From NCBI GenBank assembly GCA_001566295.1, contig KQ964257.1, positions 620,001 to 684,000 of the forward strand: a stretch of DNA of 64,000 bases, read 5' to 3'. Positions 45,494 to 55,300 of the stretch are shown piece after piece. The notes under the pieces were generated by a model. It was given only the letters and a program-made list of their open reading frames with translations. It had not been told where the DNA came from and did no database searches. The translations under genes and the position numbers were made by a program. This DNA is from Microdochium bolleyi (lineage: Eukaryota; Ascomycota; Sordariomycetes; Xylariales; Microdochiaceae). The first letter of the stretch is position 1. Every line of letters starts with the position of its first letter.

Positions 45494-46419
45494 TCATTTC
45501 TTCGCCCAAAGAGACCCTGCGAAAAAGCCGACGGCGAATGCAAATAGAGCAACAGTACTTGCCGCAAGAGCAGGTTGGTCCGTAACACTTGCCGCATCTG
45601 GCTGCGCAGGATGGGGGATCGCCTTGGGCATGTATCCCGCCCCGTTGGCATAGTTCCGTGCGAGGGGATCTGGGGAGCTCCGCATTGCTGCTCCAAAGTC
45701 TTCCCTTGGGGTTGACTCGGGGACTCCCTGGTCTAGTGGAAGCGCCAGGTTGAGGCCATACCACTGCACGTTCCCGTTGGTGAGGGTCTTTTCAGGTAGC
45801 CAGTCTTCCAGCGTGCTTCGCGGTAGTGTCCGGAACATGAGTGCACACCACATCTCAAGGATGTTGAGGACCAGCTCGAGCCCATTGCCGCGGAGCCACG
45901 CGGGCTGTGACCCAGATGGCGGTGGAGTGGTGGCCAGGATGATGAAGTTGTTCCAGCTGCTGTGTTCGACAGCATGGTAGTGGAGTGACTTGTTGTCTCT
46001 GCGATAGCGGAAATTCATATGCTGCTTGATCCGCTGGCTCAACCGGCCTGTTTGGCCGACGTACATTCTGTCGTACCCATCGGTTCCGCGGATAATGTTA
46101 ACGTAGACACCAGCCGTGTCTGCCGGGGGCGCCTTTTTCTCATTCAACTTGCGAAGGCTTCAGCAATCAGCGAAAAAGTATTCCGTGCAAAGGTCATCTA
46201 GAAGAAAACCTACGATGCCCAGGATGGTAGCGCTGACTGGTTGAACGTCTCGAACACCTCGGGTTGAATGCACGAGAATAAGTACTCCTGCAGCGCCTTC
46301 TCATTGCCCGAAACCAGACTGCTGTATCGCCTTCGATGTCGCTCCTGGGGTGGATATTCAAGAGTGTTTAGCAGGTGAGACAGAATGTCTGCTGCGGCGT
46401 CCTTAGTGAGTTTGGTCAT
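45494..46419 (-). CDS. GIY-YIG-like protein with C-terminal membrane anchor
   Basis: Exons 46214-46419 and 45494-46157 give 289 aa. The 56-nt intron has a GTAGGT donor and a GAAG acceptor, phase 2, joining LPSWAS to LRKLNEKKAP. The GIY-YIG core is GVYVNII (85-91) ... MYVGQTGRLSQRIKQH (100-115): GVY for GIY and YVG for YIG, with Arg107/Arg111 and His115 in the expected catalytic-region positions. Such domains cut DNA in homing endonucleases, UvrC and Slx1. The last 25 residues (ALAASTVALFAFAVGFFAGS, then LWAKK) are a predicted membrane helix with a basic end, as in a tail-anchored protein. This combination is unusual. No catalytic Glu was securely placed. Confidence 0.72.
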
Positions 46420-48121
46420 ATTCGCAACAGCTTCGGGTGGCCGTTAAGTCGAAACGGCTCGCTGCTTGCGTTTGTCTCGATTCTGACCGAAGTGTCGAAA
46501 GCGTGGCCGGCGCGACAATGCTATCAATCGAAGGGCATGTCTGCACCAATGACGAGCGGAAGCTGGTGTGCGCAGATGCTGGCCGAGCGAGGACAGGTTC
46601 ACCACACGACACTTCGTTGGGCCTTTCAAGCACGTTGGGCGCGCATCTGCCTGGAGCTGTCGTGAAATGCTCACGGTATCTGTTGGCTCAGAAGCAGCCT
46701 TGGTGATGCAGGTGCAGGGTTTTGGTACATTTCAGCTCCGCGCTGCACGTGACAGCGCGTCTGTACAGTGTTGCCTTCGTCCCATCGTGAAGGACGTGGT
46801 GAGCTCAGAGTACGCGCTGTAATTTATCAGTACAGGAAAAGAATCCATCGGATTCAAACATGTACACAATCACGTGCAAACTGAGAGGATAAAGAACTTG
46901 TCACTGTGGCGTTTGTATGCCACGTTCCTTCCGTTGCCACACTCTATCTCAGCAACGATAGCAGCTTCCCCGCCTAAAGGCCTGAAGATGCGGGGCAGTT
47001 AAGTGCCTCAGGCAGCCACAGCCGCCGCAACCCAGCGGGGTTCACGTAGCAAGTGCCCATAAGCCTCCAAAAGTCGAACATTCGAGTCTAGCACTCTACT
47101 CTGGCGTCTTCTACGAACAGGCTCCCTTTCCCCTTTAGAGGCGGGACATCTTCTTGTTTCCAGTGTGCGTTGCGGCGTTGCAAGATCACAACTCCCAAAG
47201 CCCGGCCTCCACCCTTGGTCATTCATGCTTGAGCCGGAAGCTGCAATTCAGCCATTCCTCAAGGTACCAAGGTGCAAGCCAGGCCGCCGGACTCCACCGC
47301 TCGGTTCCCTTCGGCGACAAGAGAACGCCAAGATCCCGGACGAAGCCACGACTTTCTCTTCAAGACAGCACGGTGGACGGTGCCCCCTGCAGGCCGCATG
47401 ACCGCTCCATCCGACCAATGCCCGGCGAGAGAAGGATCTGATAAAAGTTTGACTCCACAGCTGGTGCAACATGACCGCCGCCCGGACGGGAAAGATCAGC
47501 ACCAAGTTGGCTGCGAAATATTTATCAGATGGAGCTAGCACTTTCGAACGATGGCATCGTGGGCCTCGTGCATGTGCAAGGCCGAGATGTGTTGGGCCGC
47601 CGGACTGGCGGAGATGATGACTCCACGCGTACGTCCCCATGGATCCATTTCATGGGTGTGTTGTCTGCACACCCATCCACTTGACACATACGAGCAGCTC
47701 TGAGAAGCAGCGCATGGAAAGCATGGACAATAATGCTGTTCCGAGCTGCCCGCAGGCTTCCGAGGTCGGTGTCATACCACAACCTGCTCGTGATCGGCAA
47801 GAGGGACAAATGCATGCGTGGAAAGAGGGCTCTGGGTCTCCCCTTGCTCCTGGCATCTTGAGTGGCAGCTGTTGAGGTGGACCATCACACCATGGGAACC
47901 TGGAATGTCTTGGCCCGACGGGGTTGTTCGGCGTCGAAGAACCTCACTGCTCGGTACAGATCACCACGTTGTCGCGCTTGACAATTGCTGTCTCCCCCTT
48001 CCATTCCCGGTCTTACTTCACAACCGCTCAGGTTTTCTTCTCAACTTTCGTGCGTTTTAGCACTTCATTATACATAGCTTAGCATTGTAACCTCTTGCAC
48101 ACATCACATCACATCATCATC
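46420..48121. other. Divergent intergenic region
   Basis: About 1.7 kb between the GIY-YIG gene (-) and the flavoprotein gene (+). Several frames under 130 codons, none with motifs or convincing splice partners. Promoters of both genes must lie here. Confidence 0.5.
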
Positions 48122-49600
48122 ATGTCGACTACGTTCAGAGTCCTCGTGGTTGGTTGCAGCTACGCTGGCCTGTCAGCCAGCATCCACCTTCTTGACGAGT
48201 GTGACACTCGCGGCTCACCAATCTCGGTCGAGATCACCATCGTTGACGAACGCGATGGCTTCTGTATGTGCTCTCCAACTCGTTCCAGGCCATCTGCACT
48301 TCTCCAAATTTAGCCAACCCTACTAATGTTATTGTTCGACAGATCACCTCATCGGCTCGCCGCTCGCAATGGCAGACAGGAAGTTCGCAGAAAAGGCCTG
48401 GGTTGAGTTCAGGAACATCAAAGCCCTGCAACGACCAAACGTACACTTCATCCAGGGGACCATTAGCAAGGTCGACTGCGCCAACAAGACGGCCACGATC
48501 ACAGAGAAGCGTGGGCAGCCGGCGGAGAAGTCGCGGACAGAGACATACGATTATTTTGTTGCGGCCACGGGTCTCCGCAGGCCATGGCCCGTCGTGCCCC
48601 AAGCGCGGACACGAAAGGAGTACCTTGAGGAGACCGGTCGACACATCGACGCCGTGTACAGCAACACTGCGCCAGTACTGGTGGTCGGTGGCGGTGAGTG
48701 ACGCACACTCCGATCTCAATTCACGACTCAAAAACCGAGACATTTTCCTCCCAGACTAACAAATCCTTCCTGCGAAACAGGCGCCGTCGGCATTGAAATG
48801 GCGGCCGAGCTCAAAGTTGTCAAGCCAGACCTGCACGTCGTCCTAGCTCACTCGCGCTCAAAGCTCATGTCCGCCGAGCCGATCCCGGACAGCGTGCGCG
48901 AGTGTGTCTACGACGCCGTGGTCCGTGGCGGCGTTCAGGTGCTTCTAAACCACCGTCTCAAGGGGCAGACACCGGCCGAGAACTCCTCCGGCGCGGCGGT
49001 GCACCACGTCGAATTCGAGAACGGCGACACGATGGTCGCGAGCGAGGTCATCTTTGCCGTGTCCAAGAGTGTCCCGTCCACAGATTTCCTCCCCTCCCAG
49101 ACACTCAACGAGGAAGGCTACGTCAATGTCGAGCCCAACCTGCAGTTCCAGCGTGTCCATCCCACTTCCCCAGACAGCGAGGGCCTGTCCGAGGCCGTTG
49201 CGCGCTGCCACTTCGCCGTCGGTGACGCCAAGAACTGGTCCGGCATCAAGCGCTGCGGCGCCGCCATGCACACGGGCAAGTACGCGGGCCTGAACATGTA
49301 CCAGCTCATGATACAGGACGTGACAGGCAAGGAGCCGAGTTTCCTCACCCTCGACCCGGTCCCTCCGATGATTGCGATCGCCGTGGGCAAGGAGGCGGTC
49401 GCGTACGGACCCGAGGGGATGAGCCACGGCCCGCAGATCATGAGGAGTTATTTCGAGGAGGATCTTGGATTCAGGAGTAAGTTTTCAATGTTGTGTTCCA
49501 TGTCACACTTGGATTGAGGTTTTAAGAATGAGTACTGACTAACTGTTCTGGGTGTGCAGTTTGCTGGGACCACATGCGCCTCGGCGAGGCCAAGGTCTGA
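48122..49600 (+). CDS. AIF/AMID-like FAD oxidoreductase
   Basis: Four exons, 48122-48263, 48343-48693, 48781-49476 and 49560-49600, give 409 aa with all phases in agreement. The N-terminal FAD-binding motif is VLVVGCSYAGLSASIHLL (VVGxSxAG). A second Rossmann motif, VLVVGGGAVGIEMAAEL, for NAD(P)H is split by intron 2. YDYFVAATGLRRPWP is the ATG motif of the pyridine nucleotide-disulfide oxidoreductase fold, and CHFAVGDAKNW is the GD block that contacts FAD ribityl. The size and layout match the AMID/AIF2 group of NDH-2-like oxidoreductases, which transfer electrons from NAD(P)H and have been linked to cell death or redox control. No redox-active CxxC is present and no mitochondrial presequence is evident. 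Confidence 0.88.
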
Positions 49601-49984
49601 AGTATGTTGTGAAAGACTAAAGCAGTCGCGAGCGGTCGCGGTCGGCAACGGAGTGATTAAAAAGAAGCGACATTGTTCGTTCGACGTGCATTGGCAGGAC
49701 TTCCTTCCTTGAACAAAGATTGCAAGCACGCAAATCCTTGAGTGCACAATTGCTTGAATCACCTTCGTGTAGATCTTGTTTCTCCGACAGTTTCAACATG
49801 TTCATCTGTCGTACCAGCTTTGAAATATTGACCGTTGTGAAAGTAACGCGGGTTTCGGCAAAGGAGACATCATGCAAACTTCGTCTGGCGGAATGCTTAA
49901 AAAATGGGTTGTTCACAAATAATGCTAAATGAATGCGACGCATCGCTTTTCTGCCTCCTCCTTGCCAATTAATACCTTTGCCTC
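49601..49984. other. Convergent gap
   Basis: About 380 nt between two convergent genes, AT-richer than both. 3' untranslated regions expected; nothing else seen. Confidence 0.5.
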
Positions 49985-51301
49985 TTACAACTTGGGCAGC
50001 AGCCCGACCAGCGTCCCGCCCACGACCTTCTCGCTCTCTGCCAGCGGCGCAAGCTGGAAGAAGCGCTCCCGCGAGCACCGGACGAACGCGCTGCGCTTAT
50101 GCGGGAGGTCGACGAACTTGTCGAGCCCGAAGCCGTGGATGAAGTCGTACGCGAGCACCGACGAGTTTGTGTACTTGGGCTCGCCGATGATGTACATTGT
50201 CCGGGGCTCGTCGAGGAACAGGTAGTGCATGAGGCTGGACCACCAGGCCGTGACGCGGTGGGGGCCGCGGTACCGCACGTCGCCGACGAGCGAGTGGCGG
50301 CCGCGGTCGAAGTCGCCCGCCGAGTAGTACGCGCCGAGCCGGTCCTCCTTGCCCCAGTAGACCTCGAAGTAGGCGAAGAAGACGCCGTCAAATGCCGCGA
50401 GAAGGGTGACCTGGTGCGGGTCGACGTGCGCCTTGCGGAGGTACTCGCGGTGCTGGTCGAGCGTGCCGGTCTCGTTCCAGCCCTGGCTGACGCGCGGGTC
50501 GTTCTGCCAGGTGTGGAACAGGTTGAGGTGCTCTGGGTTCTGGTAGTCGAGCGCCACCATGCTGAAGTTCTCCTTCAGGTGCGGGATCCACCGGCTGTAC
50601 ACGGTGCTGCCGGGCCTGGGCTTCGCGGGGCGGCGCGGGTGCCATGTGAGCACCATGGAGGAGGCGTCGTTGGTCATGGTGTTCTCGAGCGGGGTGAGCG
50701 GGTAGTGCGACAGCGGCTTGGGCAGCGGCGCCGCGGCAGAGTCGCTGTCGTCGGGGATCCAGGCTGTCCGGGGGCCCCAGGGCGAGCCAGCACCTTGCCA
50801 GAAGGTGCTGCGCAGAACGAGGAGCTCGTCAACGAGGCCCGTCGCGACAGGGTGATCGATGGCCAGCAGCACTGCCTTAAGCTGGGCTGCGAGGCCCTCC
50901 TTGCCTGGTCCAGAGAGGGTCAGGCGGAAGTGCTCCATGGAGGGGCGGATGGTGAAGAGGGCGTAGATGAGCAGCCAGGCCTGGGCCAGAGTGGGTGTCT
51001 CCCTGGTCTCATCCCAGGTGAACGTCGACGCTGGCGAGCGCCGGGCGCGGCCCCACGACGTATTGTTAGACTCGGGTGGCCGCTCGCTGGACTTGAGATC
51101 GAACGGCTCGGTGAAGTAGAGGGCGTCGTTGTGAAGAGGCGCAGGCAGCGATGTGCCTGCGGATTTTGTCTGCAGAGGCTTGATCTGCAGCAGCGGTGTC
51201 GGCGCGTCCTTGAGTGATTTGGTGGACTTGATGAGGGAGTAGGCCGTGAGATACGGGTGCGGCAGCACCAGCACGGGCTCGTTGTCCGCAGGGAGGGCCA
51301 T
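49985..51301 (-). CDS. SidF/SidL-like GNAT acyltransferase
   Basis: Single exon, 438 aa from the ATG at 51301. The C-terminal ~200 residues have the strong signature of the hydroxamate-siderophore N-acyltransferase family: YSRWIPHLKENFSMVALDYQ, WQNDPRVSQGWNETGTLDQH, FFAYFEVYWGKEDRLGAYY, DRGRHSLVGDVRYRGPHRVT, WWSSLMHYLF and FVDLPHKRSAFVRCSRERFF. Fungal members acylate N5-hydroxyornithine with anhydromevalonyl-CoA (SidF) or acetyl-CoA (SidL). The N-terminal half is the usual less conserved lobe. The donor acyl-CoA cannot be told from the sequence. No NRPS or ornithine monooxygenase lies in the window. It is transcribed in the same direction as the fused cyclitol enzyme upstream, with a gap of about 1 kb. 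Confidence 0.9.
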   Translation of the reverse strand: MALPADNEPVLVLPHPYLTAYSLIKSTKSLKDAPTPLLQIKPLQTKSAGTSLPAPLHNDALYFTEPFDLKSSERPPESNNTSWGRARRSPASTFTWDETRETPTLAQAWLLIYALFTIRPSMEHFRLTLSGPGKEGLAAQLKAVLLAIDHPVATGLVDELLVLRSTFWQGAGSPWGPRTAWIPDDSDSAAAPLPKPLSHYPLTPLENTMTNDASSMVLTWHPRRPAKPRPGSTVYSRWIPHLKENFSMVALDYQNPEHLNLFHTWQNDPRVSQGWNETGTLDQHREYLRKAHVDPHQVTLLAAFDGVFFAYFEVYWGKEDRLGAYYSAGDFDRGRHSLVGDVRYRGPHRVTAWWSSLMHYLFLDEPRTMYIIGEPKYTNSSVLAYDFIHGFGLDKFVDLPHKRSAFVRCSRERFFQLAPLAESEKVVGGTLVGLLPKL

Positions 51302-52300
51302 GATGAGGACGGTGATGGGATAAGAAGTGAGTGTCTTTGTGAAGTGATCCAGTGGCCCAGCTAGGCGTACTTCGTGTGAGACTGGAGTATGGGAGAAAGA
51401 GAAAAAAAGATCACGATGGGACGAGCAGCCCACCGAGGCCGGCACTCTAGCGGCTTGTGCTGTTCCTCATTGCTCCGCTGGAGGCAGGCGTGCCGAGGTG
51501 TCGTGTGTGTACTCTGGAAGCGAGGTCGCGCAGCTGCGCAGGTGATCGGCGGTGCGACATCACGTCACCGGGGGCCCTCGCAAGGTCCGTCGCTGGGAGC
51601 TGGAGGTCGTGGTTCTCGCAAGTACCGGCCGGTACATGGAGGTACAGTGGAGATCCCTGGCAGATCCCGGACCAGAGATTTCACCGCGGACGGGGCTGAG
51701 GAGGGAGGGAGGCCACGCTCGGATCTGATAACGTTAAACAGACCAGTGGACCGGGGGGTCATGATCTGATAACGCGCAGGCCCTTGTGCCCCTGTGCCCC
51801 TCCCTCTCCACTCTCCACCTCCATCCCTGCTTTTTTGCACACACCGTCACACTCGACGCGCTTCTGCCCCTTCATCGTCCTTGTCCCGCTGCGACCTCGG
51901 AGCGCGGTTGCTGCTTCGGGCTTGCCAGTCACGTCGGCGACCTCGTCTCCATCCGGCAGCTCGTCGGAGCCCAGACTCCGTACAGCCGAGCACAGCCTGG
52001 CAACGCCCAGCACACCTGACGGCCAACCATGTCTCCACGCGCGTTTCAATGCAGCTTCACGCAAGGCTCAGAGAAGCTCGGTAAATGGTCGTAATGTGGT
52101 TGGAAACCCCGAAGATAGACACTATGACAGCCCAAGAAAATGGGAAGGAAACACGAGACGAGGTCGGAAAGACTAATCTGGCATTCGCCTTGTCGCAGAG
52201 ATAACCTTGCAATGCACCGTGGACGGACCAATCGAGACAAAGAAAAAAAGAAAAGAAGAGAAGGATCCAAGAAACAAACACGGGCACCTGAAGATACCAA
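51302..52300. other. Intergenic, nothing recognised
   Basis: About 1 kb upstream of the acyltransferase and downstream of the fused enzyme. Open frames on both strands are Ser/Arg-rich composition artefacts. A pyrimidine-rich stretch on the + strand lies near 51780-51850. Confidence 0.5.
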
Positions 52301-55300
52301 TCAAGCCGACACTGCGCCTTCCGGACCATGGAAACACAGCACGTTGTGACCTCTACTTCCACTCGCTTCGTCGCTGAGGCCAAGGACCTGCGCAGAAGCT
52401 AGCCCGATCGTCCTCATGAGTCGCACGCTGTGCGCCAGCGTTTGTTCGGAGATGCCGCGGGCCGATGAGGAGGTGGGGGACTGTTGCTGCTGAGTGCTGT
52501 TTGTCACCAGAGAGCGTGGTCCCGGGGGAATGATGAAAACACGCAAAGTGTCATCGCCTGAGGAGTCCTGTCCTCGCTGCGCGACAGCGACAGCGCTCGG
52601 GAACTCGGAGTGGTTCCAGTACTCTCCGGGGATAATGCGGATGCTGCCTGTGTCGTACCTGTCGTCTCTGCCGCGCCACTTGCCCGCGAGCGTGTCCCGG
52701 ACACTGGCTGCGACGCGCTGCTGCTCGTGCCCGTAGGGGATGATGTCCAAAAACCTGATTCCCGAACTAGACGTGTCGAGATGCGACAGCGTGACGAGGG
52801 CAATGAGCTTGCACAGATCCTCTTCGCTGGATCGTGGGGAGGTGGTGTAGGAGGAGTTGTCATCATCGTCGCCAGGTTCAGATGCCTGAGAGAGCAGCAT
52901 GAGCTCTCGCGCGCGCTGCTTGTACATGTCGACGCTCGGATGTGTCACGAACTCGATCCCACGCTGGGCCGCGATCATGGCGCAGATGAAGCTGAGTGCG
53001 TTTATGGTCACTAAGGCAGTGACAATATGCGAGGTTCCTGGCGGCACTGTCGGCGCGGGAATGACGAGGAAGCCGTCATCGCTCGTATCTGTTTCGATAC
53101 GGGCAGCAGAGGCAGCAGTGGCTCGCACTCGAACATGGAAGCCGGCATCTTTGGATCCCAAGGCCTGCTGGAAGAGTTGCGTGGCCAGACGCTCAGCCCC
53201 GAAGCCCGCCGCGATGCAGTCGGGAAGGATGATGTGCAGGTTCACAGCCGTGCTGGTACATGCACTGGTCACGGCCTCGGCGTTGCTGGAGAGATATGAT
53301 TGGAGGACCGCCTCGCTTGAGCACGTGTACTCGTCGTACAGCTCGCGCAGAAGAGGGAGGGGGTCCCGCTCATTAGATGATTCCAGCCGGAGCACGATGG
53401 ACAAGAACACCAAAGACGAGTAAGGCACACCAAACAGGGCGTTTATGGGTATCTGGTCGCGCAGCGTTAGCGGGATCACGTCCACACCGGTCCAGTCGTG
53501 CGCCTTGCTGTCCCTGATTATAGCCTCGCCGCTCGCCGTGTCCCGCACCGACGAAACCCTGTCCGTCAGCCAGACGAAGTGATCGCGGTAGTCCAGCCCT
53601 TCAAGATCGAACCGCTCGCGGAGCGTGTCCATCAGAGCGACTGTCTCGGTGGTGGTCCCGGACTGTGTAGTGCCGACACAGAGAACCTCGTCTAGACCGT
53701 CGACGCTGACGGCCTCGAGCACGCAAAGTAGTGCTCGCGAGTCGAGGCTGCACAGGTTATGGAATTCGAGCCCCGGTCTCGATCGCTGCGGCTGCGGCTG
53801 CGGCAGCGTGCTCGTCAGCAGATCGATCCAGAAGGCCCACGGCCCCGTGCCGACGAAGATGCAGTGCCTCTTCCTCCTAGCCACGGCCCGGACCTGCAGC
53901 ATCTCCTGAACGGAGCGCCGAACCTGCTGCCATGTCGGGGTGGTGACCCAGCCTAGGACCAGGTTGTCCCCGTCGAATGCGAGGTCTCTGAATATGTTGC
54001 CTGTCGGCACCGTATGCCTGCTCCCATGACCCGCAGCATCGTTGAGCAACTGAAGCGTGAGCTCGTCGAGACTTTGTACAACCTGCTGGCCTCGCCGCCG
54101 ATCGCTACTCATGTCGACAATCACCCGCTTCGCCACGGCGCCACGCACGCGGCCGCTGACCGACAGCTCGACCAGGATCTTGGGGACCGTGTCCAGTAAG
54201 ATGCAGTGCGAGATTACCCTCGAGAACGCTGGCCCGTTCCGCCTAAGCAGCTCCAGCGCCCGCTCCGCGTGGCGACCGCGGCTGCCGCGATTGCCGGAGA
54301 GCGTGACTGTCTTGCTGTGGCCTGAGGGGCATCCGGCGGTGGTCTGTACGTTCTCCGTCCTCCACTCGGCACGGATGGGCCATATCGCTTTCCTGTCGTC
54401 GCCCACTGCATCAGGGATTGTCAAGGTTAGCATGTCCTTGGACTCGAAGCCGCCGAAGAGGTGCACGAAACCGCCGTCGTTGACGTACGACAGGGCGTCC
54501 TGGGCAACTCGACAGCCCTGGCCGAGAGACACGCAGATGATGACGGTGTCGATCCCCTGGCCAGAGGTGAGATTCTGGATACTCTTGGACAACCCCTCCG
54601 CATAGTGATCATCTTCCATCGCGATAGTGTTGTTCCTGGCCACAACGCCCTTAACGACGGCGAAGTTGAGAGATTCGGCCGACCTGCTCGCAAGGAAGAC
54701 TCCACGGGCGCCGATGCTGGCGCTCACAGTGGCGAACAGCAAGCCCAGCGTGCCCGCACCCACGACGAGGACATTCTTGCCTACCACCCGGGCCGGTGTT
54801 ATGAGCTCCTGCGCGGCCACGACGCAGCTCAGGGGTTCGACGAGCGTCATCACCGGACTGACCGCCGAGGGCGCTGGCAGGACCTGGCCCCGATCGATCA
54901 TTTCCTGGCCGAACTTGAAATACTCCTGGAGCAGGCCCTCACGGTTGTGGCCCAGCTTCTCCGAGTCGTCGAGCGGGTTGTTGGGAAGTAGCACGACCGT
55001 CTGGCCCCTTTCCACACCTTTCACCTGCCGCCCGACCTCGATCACCTCGCAGACGCCCTCGTGGCCGAGCACGCCCGGCTCCAGCCCGCGGTCGCCGCGC
55101 AGGATCTGCAGGTCTGTCGAGCACACGCCCGCGTACAGCATTCGCGCGAGGACCTCGTGCTCCCCAACACGAGGCACCTCTCGCGCCGCTAGAGACAGCG
55201 AGCTCCCGCCGACGGGCTTCACGACCGCGCGGTAGTGGCGCATCCTGACCTCGTGCACGTACCGCCCCAGACCGAGCAGCACGTCGTCATCGTCGTCCTC

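Noticed and set aside
50099..51217. 372-codon + strand frame
   Set aside because: It is antisense to the SidF/SidL-like gene and reflects GC-rich codon structure; no motif.
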